Shown in pieces: positions 8,302 to 17,487 of a stretch of DNA of 64,000 nucleotides (the stretch's first letter is position 1; each line of letters starts with the position of its first letter). The DNA lies in assembly GCF_029504655.1 (NCBI RefSeq), contig NZ_JAQFIL010000001.1, positions 67,001 through 131,000 on the forward strand, written 5' to 3'. The translations under genes were made by a program, and so were the position numbers. The notes below the pieces were generated by a model, which saw only the letters and a program-made list of their open reading frames with translations, was not told where the DNA came from and searched no databases. Source of the DNA: Catalinimonas alkaloidigena (GTDB lineage: Bacteria > Bacteroidota > Bacteroidia > Cytophagales > Cyclobacteriaceae).

Positions 8302-8445
8302 CTAATGTATTTGCATTGATGACTTTTTCTTTTTCCGAAACTCTCTTTCTACTTCATCAAACAGGCGAATGGATTCCTCCCAGCCCCGAGCATAACTCAT
8401 ATTGACCATAAGTAGGTAATTACGTACTGTTGTGAATCTCTTCAT
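8302..8445 (-). CDS. Small 47-residue basic protein at the end of the sigma/FecR operon
   Basis: A short ATG-to-TAG frame below usual annotation cut-offs. It starts MKRFTTVRNYLLMVNMSYARG, given here as MKRFTTVRNY then LLMVNMSYARG, followed by WEESIRLFDEVEREFRKKKK and a short end. It looks like one amphipathic or moderately hydrophobic helix and a charged helix with a basic tail. The start lies 28 bp after the stop of the surface-barrel gene and the stop is about 30 bp before a strong terminator on the same strand. That position makes it the natural last gene of the unit. I know no family for it; function is unknown. Alternatives are a non-coding leader or trailer. Confidence 0.5.
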   Translation of the reverse strand: MKRFTTVRNYLLMVNMSYARGWEESIRLFDEVEREFRKKKKSSMQIH

Positions 8446-8473
8446 AACAAAAAGGTTAAGTTGGGTTAATGAT

Positions 8474-10333
8474 CTAAAATCTTAGTCCTAGGTGAAAGCC
8501 AGGCCACATCTGTAGGTTAGTACCACTATAAGTTCTGTCAAAAACAGTCCACGGAGCCAGGTCTGTACCTATGCTTCCGTCAATGTCATTCCTTCTTTGC
8601 GATACCATTACGTTGAAAGTGGGTGCCACAAAAATCCCAAAATGTTCAGAGAACTGATGGTTATAAGCAATTCTCAGTGTGTTGAGCAGATTCAGTTCTG
8701 TATTTTCAAAGACACGGTCTCCATCTTCCTCCACCTGAAAGCTCATCAGATCTATATTGAGATGATCACGTGAAGACAGGTTGAGCTGAGTGCCTACACC
8801 GTAACCAAAGCCCCATCTGAGGCTTTCAGCAGCAAACTGTGAGCCGAAAGCGAAGATGTTATAAAATTTTTCTACGCCTATTTTGAAGCCAACATTAGCA
8901 TGCAATGTTTCACTTCCCCATACTTCCAGGCGGCGATATCCATTCTTTCTGACTATGCTTAAAAAGCCGATAGGGATACCATCCACACTATCAGCCACAT
9001 TAAAAACACCTAACTGAGCTCCTTTTACATTTCGGGCCAAATTAATAAAGCCCGAACCTTGAAACCCTTCTACATCTCCCGAAGCGACATTCATAAAGCC
9101 CGCCAACTGAACATTGGCGTCATGGCTGTAATTGATAAAGCCACTAAGCTGCCCGCCGCTCATATCACCCGAAGTAAAGTTACCAAAACCGGCAGCCTGT
9201 AATGCCTGTGCATTATCGGTCACAACGTTCATAAACCCGGACAGTTGAGCGCCCTTGGTGTAGCCGGTACTCATATTCATAAAGCCGGAAGCCTGTATAC
9301 CTTCCACCTCTCCTGCTGCCGTATTGATGAAACCTGCAAACTGCCCGCCTTTCATATTTCCTCCATTTACGTTGGCAAAACCTGCAAACTGCGCACCATC
9401 CACATCATTTTTCACCACATTGAAAAAGCCGGCAAACTGTGCCCCTCTTACAAAGTCATTTTCAATATTGCCAAAGCCGGAAAACTCAACTCCATCCAGC
9501 CCGGCAGCATAACCTACCAGCAAGTTGAGAGAAAATTCATTTACGTACTTCCCTGCCTGTGTTCCGTTGGTACTTAGTGGGTAGATCAGGCCGAACTGAA
9601 AGCTCTTTCTTTCATAATCGTTTTCATCTTCGCCGGGCATTTTCTGGAAAAGCTTTCTGAGCCCTATGCCTACTCTTTCAAATCTCCTGCCCAGATTTGT
9701 TTTCTCTCTTTTCTTATTAGTCGGAATATCAGGCCTATTATTTTGTGTGTTTGCAGAATTTTCTAATGATTTTTCAGGAATTTCATGCGCTTCTTTCTGA
9801 TTTGGCTTAACCTTTTCAGTAGGAATAGTGCTTATTACCTGCGGTTGTTTGCTGATAGACACAGAAGCGGTGTTGTCATTTGCTTCTGCTAAACTGTCGG
9901 CTTCTTCGTTTTCAGCAGTATAGCCGGGCGCAGGAGGAGTAGCCCTGTTATGTACACTTCCCTGAGAGCTTACTTTAGTCTCCTGTTTTTCCTCCTCAGG
10001 CGTACTCTCTTTCTTGACCTTCTGCAGGTTTTTCTTCAGAATCACCTGTCCACTGACTACCTGATAAGAGATCATGGTCTCTTCAAAAATTTTGTCCAGA
10101 GCCAGGTAAAGAGGTTGATTTTCCAAGTTGATCGTGACCTTTATATCTTCCGGTATTTCATTATTCAAGTAAGAGAAGCGAACCTCATATTCCCGCTGTA
10201 TATTTTGTATTATTTCTGTAATGGGAGCATCCCGATAGCTGAGGCTAACCTTTTGGTTAAGGATAGAGTCCTGATGCAGAGGGTAAATGGCCAGGCAAAG
10301 CCAGGCCATATGAATAATCGTAGCCAGTTTCAT
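8474..10333 (-). CDS. STN-domain protein with LA_2272-like surface repeats and C-terminal barrel
   Basis: Using ATG 10333 (MKLATIIHMAWLCLAIYP signal peptide) the protein has 619 residues. A GTG at 10357 abutting the fecR stop is an alternative start. Residues about 28-90 form an STN domain (VSLSYRDAPITEIIQNIQ, then VRFSYLNNEI and LALDKIFEETMISYQV), as at the N-terminus of FecA/SusC receptors and secretins. A Pro/Glu/Asn-rich linker follows to about 215. Then roughly twelve repeats of about 16-18 residues occur with the core QFAGFxN / QLSGFMN. The last 150 residues look like beta-barrel strands and end in GLRF, the terminal aromatic of outer-membrane proteins. The repeats resemble those annotated LA_2272 surface repeats. 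It is the third gene after sigma and FecR. Confidence 0.75.
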   Translation of the reverse strand: MKLATIIHMAWLCLAIYPLHQDSILNQKVSLSYRDAPITEIIQNIQREYEVRFSYLNNEIPEDIKVTINLENQPLYLALDKIFEETMISYQVVSGQVILKKNLQKVKKESTPEEEKQETKVSSQGSVHNRATPPAPGYTAENEEADSLAEANDNTASVSISKQPQVISTIPTEKVKPNQKEAHEIPEKSLENSANTQNNRPDIPTNKKREKTNLGRRFERVGIGLRKLFQKMPGEDENDYERKSFQFGLIYPLSTNGTQAGKYVNEFSLNLLVGYAAGLDGVEFSGFGNIENDFVRGAQFAGFFNVVKNDVDGAQFAGFANVNGGNMKGGQFAGFINTAAGEVEGIQASGFMNMSTGYTKGAQLSGFMNVVTDNAQALQAAGFGNFTSGDMSGGQLSGFINYSHDANVQLAGFMNVASGDVEGFQGSGFINLARNVKGAQLGVFNVADSVDGIPIGFLSIVRKNGYRRLEVWGSETLHANVGFKIGVEKFYNIFAFGSQFAAESLRWGFGYGVGTQLNLSSRDHLNIDLMSFQVEEDGDRVFENTELNLLNTLRIAYNHQFSEHFGIFVAPTFNVMVSQRRNDIDGSIGTDLAPWTVFDRTYSGTNLQMWPGFHLGLRF

Positions 10334-10357
10334 GTCTTCGTAAGTTAAAAGTTTCAC

Positions 10358-11401
10358 TTATTGGCAACCCTGGCCGGAGATCATGTATGTTGAGCCTTGT
10401 CGCTCAAATGACAAGTTTCCGGTGACAGACAGCACGTGCAGTACATCTTGCAGCTGCTCTCCTTCAAAAGTTGCCGTATATCGGCAGTTGGCCAGATCGG
10501 GATTATTCAATTGTATATCTGTATGGTACACATCTTCCAGTACATCAATTACCTCCTGAAGGCTGGTATTCTGAAACTGTATATGCTGATTTTGCCATGC
10601 TCTGAAGTTCGGGTTTTCTATAGGCTCTTTCTTTTCAATAGCCTTCTTTTCACTACCCAGCGTAGCTTCATAGCCCGGTTCAAGGAATACCGCATTGTCA
10701 TCATCAGCAGGCGAGAAAGCTACCTTTCCGCTCACCACCTGTACCTTTACTGGTGTGTCAGGATAAGCCCTGAGGTTAAAAGAAGTACCGATCACTTCAG
10801 TTTTGGCGCCTTCACTGAAGATGGTAAACCTTCTCCCTTCTGCTTCTTTGATTTCAAAGAATGCTTCGCCGCTCAAATGAACTAAGCGATGCTCAACATT
10901 AAACTCTTCAGCGTACTGTAGCTGACTGTTTTCGTTAAGCCATACCTGGCTGCTATCCGGGAGCAGGAGTGTGGTCCGTTCATTTTCACCGGTACTTAGC
11001 GTAAGCATTTCGGGAGTACCTGTGCTGTACCACCACCAGGTTCCGGCAGACAAGAGCAGAACGACAGAAGCAGCAATAGCTGCAATACGCTGATAACCCC
11101 AGTGGACTACTTTGGCTAAAGGTTTATTTTCTGCATGCTCTTTCTGGTAATACTCTTGCTCACTTTCTGCCCGGAACTTAAACCGCTGCCAGCCTTTGTC
11201 TACCTCCGGATGATAGTCGTCAGCAGGGCGAGGTGTTTGTTCCCACATGTGTAGCACCTGGTCAAAAGTAGTCTGATTCTCAGCTTTGCTCTCTTTCCAG
11301 GATTGAAGCTTTTGTTTTTCCTTTTCAGAAAGTTCGTCGCTGAGATATTTTCCAATAAGTGACCAGATATCTTCTTGAGCTTGTCCCATAAATCTATCCA
11401 A
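10358..11401 (-). CDS. FecR-family transmembrane anti-sigma factor
   Basis: A 347-residue protein in the usual FecR layout of Bacteroidota. The N-terminal cytoplasmic region (1-100) contains YLSDELSEKEKQKLQSW. One transmembrane helix lies at about 105-125 (AAIAASVVLLLSAGTWWWY). The periplasmic FecR domain covers about 130-240 (LTLSTGENERTTLLLPDSS, VWLNENSQLQY, VHLSGEAFFEI, TEVIGTSFNLRAY). The C-terminal DUF4974/STN-like domain covers about 270-347 (IQFQNTSLQEVIDVLEDVY, YTATFEGEQLQDVLHVLS). Family members hold an ECF sigma factor until a surface receptor signals. It lies 52 bp after the sigma gene and directly before the surface-barrel gene. Confidence 0.9.
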   Translation of the reverse strand: MDRFMGQAQEDIWSLIGKYLSDELSEKEKQKLQSWKESKAENQTTFDQVLHMWEQTPRPADDYHPEVDKGWQRFKFRAESEQEYYQKEHAENKPLAKVVHWGYQRIAAIAASVVLLLSAGTWWWYSTGTPEMLTLSTGENERTTLLLPDSSQVWLNENSQLQYAEEFNVEHRLVHLSGEAFFEIKEAEGRRFTIFSEGAKTEVIGTSFNLRAYPDTPVKVQVVSGKVAFSPADDDNAVFLEPGYEATLGSEKKAIEKKEPIENPNFRAWQNQHIQFQNTSLQEVIDVLEDVYHTDIQLNNPDLANCRYTATFEGEQLQDVLHVLSVTGNLSFERQGSTYMISGQGCQ

Positions 11402-11453
11402 CTATCATTAATACAGGTGAGCTTACATTTACCCTACCCCGGTTTGAAAAAAA

Positions 11454-12122
11454 TTATGTAGAATGATTAATAAAGTTTTGTAAATGCATTCGCATCATCT
11501 TAAGCGCTTTGCCCATATGTTTTTCTACTGCCTTGACCGATATGCTTAGCTGATCCGCAATTTCGGCATAGCTCATTTCCTCGTAACGACTCAAGGCAAA
11601 CACAGTGCGGCACCTGGGAGGTAATGCTTGTACTGCATGGTCTATGTGCAGGCTTACTTCCTGATAGCGGAGCTCATCTTCAGTATTGTTGTTACTGTAG
11701 CGTAGGTTGTTAACGTCACTTTCACCCATGCTGGTATTTCTGCGATTTTTCTCCAGATAGTTCAGTGCGGTATTGACAGAGGAACGGAAAAGGTAAGATT
11801 TGACAGACTGACTTAAATCCAACTGATCTTTTCTGCGCCATACTTTCATAAACACATCCTGCACAATATCTTCTGTCGCCTCGGTATCGTGGGTGATGTT
11901 ATAGACCGTTTTGCAGAGGGGGGCATAAAAGCTACGGAAAATATGCTCCATGAACTTCTCTTCATCTTCTTCTTTGAGCCGGATCAGAAAAGTATTATCC
12001 TGCCTGTCCTGAGAAGTGTAGTATGGATTAGGTTTAAATTTACTGTAGGAAGCTGTATATGCGCCTAATCGGCGGTAAAGGGATAAAAGCCCTAAAGCAA
12101 TGGTTGGCTGATGGATTAACAT
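11454..12122 (-). CDS. ECF RNA polymerase sigma factor (Bacteroidetes FecI-like)
   Basis: Sigma region 2 is visible at about residues 60-125 (FRSFYAPLCKTVYNI, DTEATEDIVQDVFMKVW, SVKSYLFRSSVNTALNYLE). Region 4 lies at about 165-215 (LPPRCRTVFALSRYEEMSY, AEIADQLSISVKAVEKH). There is no region 1 or 3, as expected for ECF factors. It should direct polymerase to its own operon and to targets elsewhere under control of the adjacent FecR. The start is uncertain: about 30 residues before IRLKEEDEEKFMEHIF look unlike the family, so a later start is possible. Confidence 0.85.
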   Translation of the reverse strand: MLIHQPTIALGLLSLYRRLGAYTASYSKFKPNPYYTSQDRQDNTFLIRLKEEDEEKFMEHIFRSFYAPLCKTVYNITHDTEATEDIVQDVFMKVWRRKDQLDLSQSVKSYLFRSSVNTALNYLEKNRRNTSMGESDVNNLRYSNNNTEDELRYQEVSLHIDHAVQALPPRCRTVFALSRYEEMSYAEIADQLSISVKAVEKHMGKALKMMRMHLQNFINHST

Positions 12123-12278
12123 GGGTATGGCCAGTAGAGTATTGGTAGATCAAGTTAGCATGTATATGAGCTCCATACCAATATATATGCCACCCCGATA
12201 AAGAGGCATGCAGGTAAGAAAATAAGGCTTCAGGCAAGTGATATTGTTCAAAAGCGAGCAAATATGTTCATTAACGGA

Positions 12279-12313
12279 CAAAAAAAGGGTTGCAACCTAT
12301 TGCTGCAACCCTA
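12279..12313 (-). terminator. Rho-independent terminator after the zinc-ribbon-like gene
   Basis: AGGGTTGCA (12286-12294) and TGCAACCCT (12304-12312) form a perfect 9-bp stem. On the minus strand it is followed by seven T. It lies about 30 bp past the stop at 12342. Confidence 0.85.
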
Positions 12314-12341
12314 TAATAAAGTTTGGAAATTTTATGAAGGC

Positions 12342-13136
12342 TTATTTTTTTCTGCCTCTTCTTCCTTTAGGCTCTTCTTCTTCCTCTACTTCCTCAACAT
12401 CAGCAAGGATACGGCCAGAGTATTCGTCAAAGATGATACGTCTTTTTTCTTTAATTTCTACCAAACGTTGAGGAGGGATAATAATGTTACAACCTTCTGC
12501 GGCTCCTCTTTTTACTTTCACCACAGCCAGGCCATTGGAGAGACTATTTCTTAGCTTTTCGTAATAATGATAAAGCTTTTCGTCAATATTAAGAATTTCG
12601 TTCACAACTGACTCTCTCTCTTTGGCAAGCTTATCCTCATCTTCCTGGCTTTCGGCGATGATCTTTTCCAGTTCCTGACGTTTGGTTTCAAGGTCTTTGG
12701 TACGATGATCAATCAACTCCTTAGTAGTATTGATCTCTTCTTTCTTAGCCTCAATTTTGGCGTAGCCTTCTTTGATGCGTTTTTCAGAAATCTGGATTTC
12801 CAGGTTTTGAAGCTCTATTTCTTTAGTGATGGCGTCGTACTCACGGTTATTACGGACGTTCATCTGCTGCTCTTCATATTTTCTGATGAGCTCTTCCGCT
12901 TTTTTGATAGCAGCCCGGTTAGACTCTATCTCCTGCTCCATATTCTCTACATCATTCTCAAACTTGTCAAGGCGTGTCTGATAACCGGCAAGCTCATCTT
13001 CCAGATCACTGACCTCTTCTGGCAAGGCACCACGGATCTTCTTGATATCGTCCAGTTCCAGGTCTATGTTTTGTAATTTAAGAAGGATGTCTAGCTTGTC
13101 TGCTACCGTCTTGGGTTGCGCTGTTGAACTTTCCAT
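12342..13136 (-). CDS. Coiled-coil protein of the C4 zinc-ribbon (DUF164) family, ribbon eroded
   Basis: From ATG 13136 (MESSTAQPKTVADKLDILL) the protein has 264 residues; the ATG at 13199 lies inside the Nif3 gene and is unlikely. Residues about 15-190 form a long two-helix coiled coil (LDELDDIKKIRG-type heptads, NNREYDAITKEIELQNLEI, LIDHRTKDLETKRQELEK). The C-terminal part aligns with the zf-RING_7 zinc ribbon (IIIPPQRLVEIKEKRRIIF, EYSGRILAD) but keeps only one Cys where the family has four. A Glu stretch and a basic end PKGRRGRKK follow. The family pairs with Nif3 in many genomes, as here with a 1-bp gap. Function is unknown. Confidence 0.85.
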   Translation of the reverse strand: MESSTAQPKTVADKLDILLKLQNIDLELDDIKKIRGALPEEVSDLEDELAGYQTRLDKFENDVENMEQEIESNRAAIKKAEELIRKYEEQQMNVRNNREYDAITKEIELQNLEIQISEKRIKEGYAKIEAKKEEINTTKELIDHRTKDLETKRQELEKIIAESQEDEDKLAKERESVVNEILNIDEKLYHYYEKLRNSLSNGLAVVKVKRGAAEGCNIIIPPQRLVEIKEKRRIIFDEYSGRILADVEEVEEEEEPKGRRGRKK

Positions 13137-13137
13137 A

Positions 13138-14238
13138 TTACTTGTAGTAAAATATTGGGTTTGTATTGGTCTTGGCCAAATGAACTGCGAAATTAACAAA
13201 TTTCCGCGACAATAATTCCATTATCAGCTCTTTTGTGTAAACTTCGCTTTCATAATGGCCAATATCGGCAATCATGAGGTGATCTTCGGCATCAAAAAAC
13301 TCATGATATTTAAAATCAGCGGTCACAAAAGCATCCGCTTGCATGTGGATAGCCTGGGGAAGCAGAAAACTACCCGCACCACCACATACCGCTACCCGCT
13401 CAATTTTACGGGCGGGCGCCTGCGTATACCGGATACACTGAAGCCGCATACTTTGTTTTAGGTGATCTAAATAATCCTCTGCTGGCATGGCTTCGGGCAA
13501 CTTACCTATCATCCCTGAGCCCACCTCCTGGTTTTCGTTTTCCAGCGCATGCAGATAGTAGGCTACTTCTTCATAAGGATGCGCCCGGCGCATGGCAGAA
13601 AGCACCTGGCTAGTCAGTGGTGCAGGAAATATTACCTCTATACGTTGTTCTTTTACCTTTTCCAGCTTTCCCCGCTCTCCAATAGCAGGGTTTGCCTGCT
13701 CATTAGGTTGAAAAGTACCGGTGCCCTCCACCTGAAAGCTACAATTGGTATAGTTCCCAATATGCCCGGCTCCTGCTTCACTTAAAGCATTCAGCAGGCT
13801 TTCGCTGTCTTCTGTAGGCACAAATACAGTAAGCTTATTCAGTAATTGTTTTTTAGGCAGCAGGGTCTGAGTTTGTTGCAGTCCAATTTTCTCACATATT
13901 TTTTTATTCACACCCTGACTCACATTATCCAGATTGGTATGGATAGCATAAATCGCAATATCATTTTTGATGGCTTTGATCACAGTCCGCTCTACATAAT
14001 TGCGTCCGGTAAGACTCTTAAGGCCTCTAAATACGATGGGGTGGTGTGCTATGATCAGGTTGCAGCCTTTATCTATGGCTTCATCTACAATAGCTTCGGT
14101 AGCATCCAGGCTGATCATGACTCCCTCTATTGTATCGTTTCTGTTGCCTGTAATCAATCCGGCATTATCATAACTTTCCTGATACGCCCGCGGTGCTATG
14201 CTTTCCAGGTGGGCGATTACTTCTTTAATCTTGCTCAT
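13138..14238 (-). CDS. Nif3-like dinuclear metal-centre protein
   Basis: A 366-residue member of the Nif3/YbgI/DUF34 family, often labelled GTP cyclohydrolase 1 type 2. N-terminal half motifs are visible (LESIAPRAYQESYDNAGL, LIIAHHPIVFRGLKSL with metal-binding His residues, IAIYAIHTNLDNV). An inserted PII-like domain lies at about residues 130-230 (LNKLTVFVPTEDSESLLNAL, MRRAHPYEEVAYYLHAL). The C-terminal half carries VAVCGGAGSFL, DAFVTADFKYHEFFDA and DIGHYESEVYTKEL. The biochemical role of this family is not settled. It forms an operon with the coiled-coil gene. Confidence 0.9.
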   Translation of the reverse strand: MSKIKEVIAHLESIAPRAYQESYDNAGLITGNRNDTIEGVMISLDATEAIVDEAIDKGCNLIIAHHPIVFRGLKSLTGRNYVERTVIKAIKNDIAIYAIHTNLDNVSQGVNKKICEKIGLQQTQTLLPKKQLLNKLTVFVPTEDSESLLNALSEAGAGHIGNYTNCSFQVEGTGTFQPNEQANPAIGERGKLEKVKEQRIEVIFPAPLTSQVLSAMRRAHPYEEVAYYLHALENENQEVGSGMIGKLPEAMPAEDYLDHLKQSMRLQCIRYTQAPARKIERVAVCGGAGSFLLPQAIHMQADAFVTADFKYHEFFDAEDHLMIADIGHYESEVYTKELIMELLSRKFVNFAVHLAKTNTNPIFYYK

Positions 14239-14311
14239 AGCTTCGTAAGTGTTTGATAGGAAATAGGTTTTACGTTATTTCGCAATAATTTTTGCAAAAG
14301 ATATATAGAAT

Positions 14312-15415
14312 TTGTCGCAAAGAAACAACAGCGGTTTGAGCTCCTTGTTACGTCCCCTTCGCTGGGTACTGTCCCCTTTAGCAGGAATTTACTGGGGAAT
14401 AACCGCTTTACGTAATCACCTGTTCAACATTGGCTATACGCCTTCACTGAGCTTTGAACCGCTGATCATCAGCGTGGGCAATCTGAGTGTAGGTGGCACC
14501 GGCAAGTCGCCCATGATTGAATATCTGGTAAGGATGTTGAGCAAAGAATATGATTTAGCCATACTGAGCAGGGGATACCGTCGTAAGACTAGTGGAGTAC
14601 GTTTGGCTGGAGAAAATGATACTGCTGAAACCCTGGGAGATGAACCTTTTCAGTTTTATCGCAAATTCGCCGGGACAAGCAAGTCAGGTAGAAAAGTGGT
14701 GGTAGCAGTAGGTGAAGAGCGGGCGCTGGCGATCCCTGAGATTCTGCATCACCATCCGGAGGTAAAGCTCATACTATTGGACGATGCTTTTCAGCACCGC
14801 AAGGTGAAAGCGGATGTGCAGATATTGTTGACTACCTATCAGCGTCCATTTTATCAGGATCGTATATTACCTTTGGGCCTGCTGAGAGAGAGCAGAAAAG
14901 GGGCGCGGCGGGCAGATATCGTGGTAGTCACTAAATGTCCGGAAAATATAGGAGAAGAAGAGCGGCAAAAGATGACAAAGAGGGTACACGCTTATGCGGC
15001 TAAAGATGTGCTGGTTTTGTTTTCAACCATCAGCTATCAGGAGCCGAAAACAGTATTTAAAACAGAAGAAAAATTGGAGGAGCCTTTGCTGTTATTCTCA
15101 GGTATTGCCAATGCTGACCTTTTTGCTCACTATGCCCGACAACAATTTAATGTATGTGAAGATATAAGATGGGGAGATCATCACCGTTATAGTGAGTCGG
15201 ATGTACAAAAAGTACAGCGCATAATGAAAACAAGTGGTGCGAAGTCTGCGCTTACCACTGAAAAGGACATGGTAAAATTATTGGAACCTGTACAAAGCCA
15301 GCTATGGGAAGCTATCCCGCTTTATTACCTGCCAATACAACTTTCATTTTTAGAGAGTGAAAGCAATTTTCAGCAATATATCAGCCATAAATTACGATCA
15401 GTAGAAAAAGAATAA
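14312..15415 (+). CDS. lpxK: Tetraacyldisaccharide 4'-kinase
   Basis: LpxK phosphorylates the tetraacyldisaccharide 1-phosphate precursor of lipid A at the inner membrane. The N-terminal membrane-associated helix (LLRPLRWVLSPLAGIYWG) is followed by the P-loop SVGNLSVGGTGKSP, then LSRGYRR, DEPFQFYRKF, LILLDDAFQHRKV and LPLGLLRES, all family motifs. An in-frame TAG lies at 14306, and no ATG precedes the conserved region, so the start must be a TTG at 14312, 14336 or 14345. The porin gene begins 11 bp after the stop, so the two envelope genes are probably co-transcribed. Confidence 0.9.
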   Translation: MSQRNNSGLSSLLRPLRWVLSPLAGIYWGITALRNHLFNIGYTPSLSFEPLIISVGNLSVGGTGKSPMIEYLVRMLSKEYDLAILSRGYRRKTSGVRLAGENDTAETLGDEPFQFYRKFAGTSKSGRKVVVAVGEERALAIPEILHHHPEVKLILLDDAFQHRKVKADVQILLTTYQRPFYQDRILPLGLLRESRKGARRADIVVVTKCPENIGEEERQKMTKRVHAYAAKDVLVLFSTISYQEPKTVFKTEEKLEEPLLLFSGIANADLFAHYARQQFNVCEDIRWGDHHRYSESDVQKVQRIMKTSGAKSALTTEKDMVKLLEPVQSQLWEAIPLYYLPIQLSFLESESNFQQYISHKLRSVEKE

Positions 15416-15425
15416 CCATACTGTT

Positions 15426-17408
15426 TTGAACAATAAGTTTGCTAACCTCCTACTTTTTTTAGTCGTTATGCTATTGCTCTCTGACTTTGCATATGCTCAG
15501 AGAGTGGTGATTCCCGGGGATACAGCTACCAGCAACCGCCAGAACAAGGAGGATTCGGTGCAATATGGTCCTGCTACCACCAGCTACATTTACGAGGATG
15601 CCTTTAAGTATAACAGGGTAAAGTATGATACGCTGGATACTTTGATTGAGTTTGCTCATCGTTATGACCGGGTAGAGGCTGTAGGTAGCAAACGACAATA
15701 TCTGGGTACACTGGGTACGGCCAACCGCTCAATATTTCCTCAGATTCCTGAAGTAAGCGGAGCTACCTCAGGACTAAATGCCTACGACATATATGTCAAT
15801 GAGCCTAAGAGTGTTAGGTATTACGATACCCGCTCTCCTTATTCTCAGTTATATCTCACCTTCGGGGGCAATAACCGGAGCGTAGTAGATGTGGACTTTG
15901 CCAGAAATGTAACGCCCAACTGGAGTGTAGGAGCGGCAGTAAGGACAATAACCGCTGACAAGCAAAGCGCGAGAAGTAGCCGGGGTGACCGACGATCAGA
16001 ATCCTATTTTCTGGAGTTCTCCACTTTTTTTCGTTCCAAAAATGAACGCTATCATCTTATGGCGCACTACGGCAGGCTGAACCACAGAGTAAATGAGACC
16101 GGGGGCATAGTAGGCGATGCTTTTGATGATGACCTTTTTGAGGATTTCTTTCGGTACAACAATTCTGATATATACCTAAATAGCTTCGTAAACCGGGAAT
16201 TCAGGCTTAATTATCACGTGTACCATGAGTACAAGCTGAACGATCGCTTGCAACTCTATCATGAGTTTGATCGTCGTCATCAGAATACTTTTTTCTTTTA
16301 TGAACCTCCTTCCGGCACCATTGACCCGGATGGATATTTCAGAAGAATTCTGGTAGATACGACTGGAACTGCTGACAGGGTTAATTATGACGAGCTGGAC
16401 ACGGAGGTGGGACTCAAGGGAGACCTGGGACCGTTGTTCTATAGTGTGCATTACCGACTGCGTCGCCCGGAGATGGACTATCTTTTTGCGGAAGATACTT
16501 CTAACCTGGAACTCTACGGTGGCTTTGACCTTCGTCTGGAGTTGGGAGAGAATACATTTCTGCGTGGTGGTGCTGATTATCAATCTACGCAAAACTACCG
16601 CATAGAAGCCGCGTTTAATAGTCCAATCCTGAAAGGTAGCTATACGCGCTCAAGGAATCTGCCTGCCTATCTTGCTTTGCGCTATCTGGGCAACCATAAT
16701 GCCTGGGAAAATGATTTTGAGCCAATAGGTATGGACCAGATTACTGGTTCCATTGAGTATCAGTTCCCTTACATCTATCTGCGCCCTTTTGTGACCCTTA
16801 CCAATGTAAACAGGCCCATCTACTACCAACGTGACACCCCTATACGAGCTGATACATTACTTTTACAAAGCAAGCAGGCGGTTCCAGTACAGGCAGATGG
16901 CGCTGCTCAAATCCTTTCTCCCGGACTGGAGTTCTCTTTTGACTTTCTGAAAAAGATGCATTTTCAGGGAGAAGTAATTTACACGCTTACGACCGGCAGG
17001 GCTACTGAAGCCTTTGCCATACCCTCACTTTATACCAATGGTAGCCTTTATTATCAGAGTAAACTGATAGATGACAAAATCACCTTGCAGGTAGGCGTTG
17101 ACTTTCAGGCACTACCCTCATATCTGGCCTATGATTATGATGTGGGAACGCAGCAGTTTTTTATCCAGCAGCAGTTGTATGGTACTGAGGAACAGCTATT
17201 GGATAATTTTGACACACCACTTCCCAATGAGATAGGGTACGTGGTTTTTGATGCCTTCCTGAACCTGAAGGTGCGTACTGCAATTGTATATGTTAAAATG
17301 CCCTATGTCAATCAGGGCATGTTAGAGAACGGCTACTTTGCCACGCCTTACTATGTAGGGCAACCCCGTGTACTGGATCTGGGTATCAAGTGGCAGTTCT
17401 TCGATTAG
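15426..17408 (+). CDS. Putative outer-membrane porin (PF14121 type)
   Basis: A 660-residue protein with a signal peptide (FANLLLFLVVMLLLSDFAYA, cleaved before QRVV). The rest is rich in beta-strand patterns, aromatic residues and turns, typical of a Bacteroidota putative porin (Porin_10). Examples are YDTRSPYSQLYLTFGGNN, DVDFARNVTPNWSVGAAV, YHLMAHYGRLNHRVNE, and the C-terminal VLDLGIKWQFFD. The TTG at 15426 is taken as the start because the next Met (residue 15) would leave too short a signal peptide. Substrate is unknown. Confidence 0.8.
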   Translation: MNNKFANLLLFLVVMLLLSDFAYAQRVVIPGDTATSNRQNKEDSVQYGPATTSYIYEDAFKYNRVKYDTLDTLIEFAHRYDRVEAVGSKRQYLGTLGTANRSIFPQIPEVSGATSGLNAYDIYVNEPKSVRYYDTRSPYSQLYLTFGGNNRSVVDVDFARNVTPNWSVGAAVRTITADKQSARSSRGDRRSESYFLEFSTFFRSKNERYHLMAHYGRLNHRVNETGGIVGDAFDDDLFEDFFRYNNSDIYLNSFVNREFRLNYHVYHEYKLNDRLQLYHEFDRRHQNTFFFYEPPSGTIDPDGYFRRILVDTTGTADRVNYDELDTEVGLKGDLGPLFYSVHYRLRRPEMDYLFAEDTSNLELYGGFDLRLELGENTFLRGGADYQSTQNYRIEAAFNSPILKGSYTRSRNLPAYLALRYLGNHNAWENDFEPIGMDQITGSIEYQFPYIYLRPFVTLTNVNRPIYYQRDTPIRADTLLLQSKQAVPVQADGAAQILSPGLEFSFDFLKKMHFQGEVIYTLTTGRATEAFAIPSLYTNGSLYYQSKLIDDKITLQVGVDFQALPSYLAYDYDVGTQQFFIQQQLYGTEEQLLDNFDTPLPNEIGYVVFDAFLNLKVRTAIVYVKMPYVNQGMLENGYFATPYYVGQPRVLDLGIKWQFFD

Positions 17409-17487
17409 TGCACTTTTAAGTATGAAGGCTTGTTTACAATAAACGTATCCTTGTATCTTGCCTGTGTAAACAAAGCCGGAGAGAAGC

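Noticed and set aside
9245..9577. Plus-strand frames opposite the surface repeats
   Set aside because: They arise from the repeated codons of the minus-strand QFAGF repeats.
13846..14256. 136-codon plus frame opposite Nif3
   Set aside because: Nif3 motifs on the minus strand explain the region fully.
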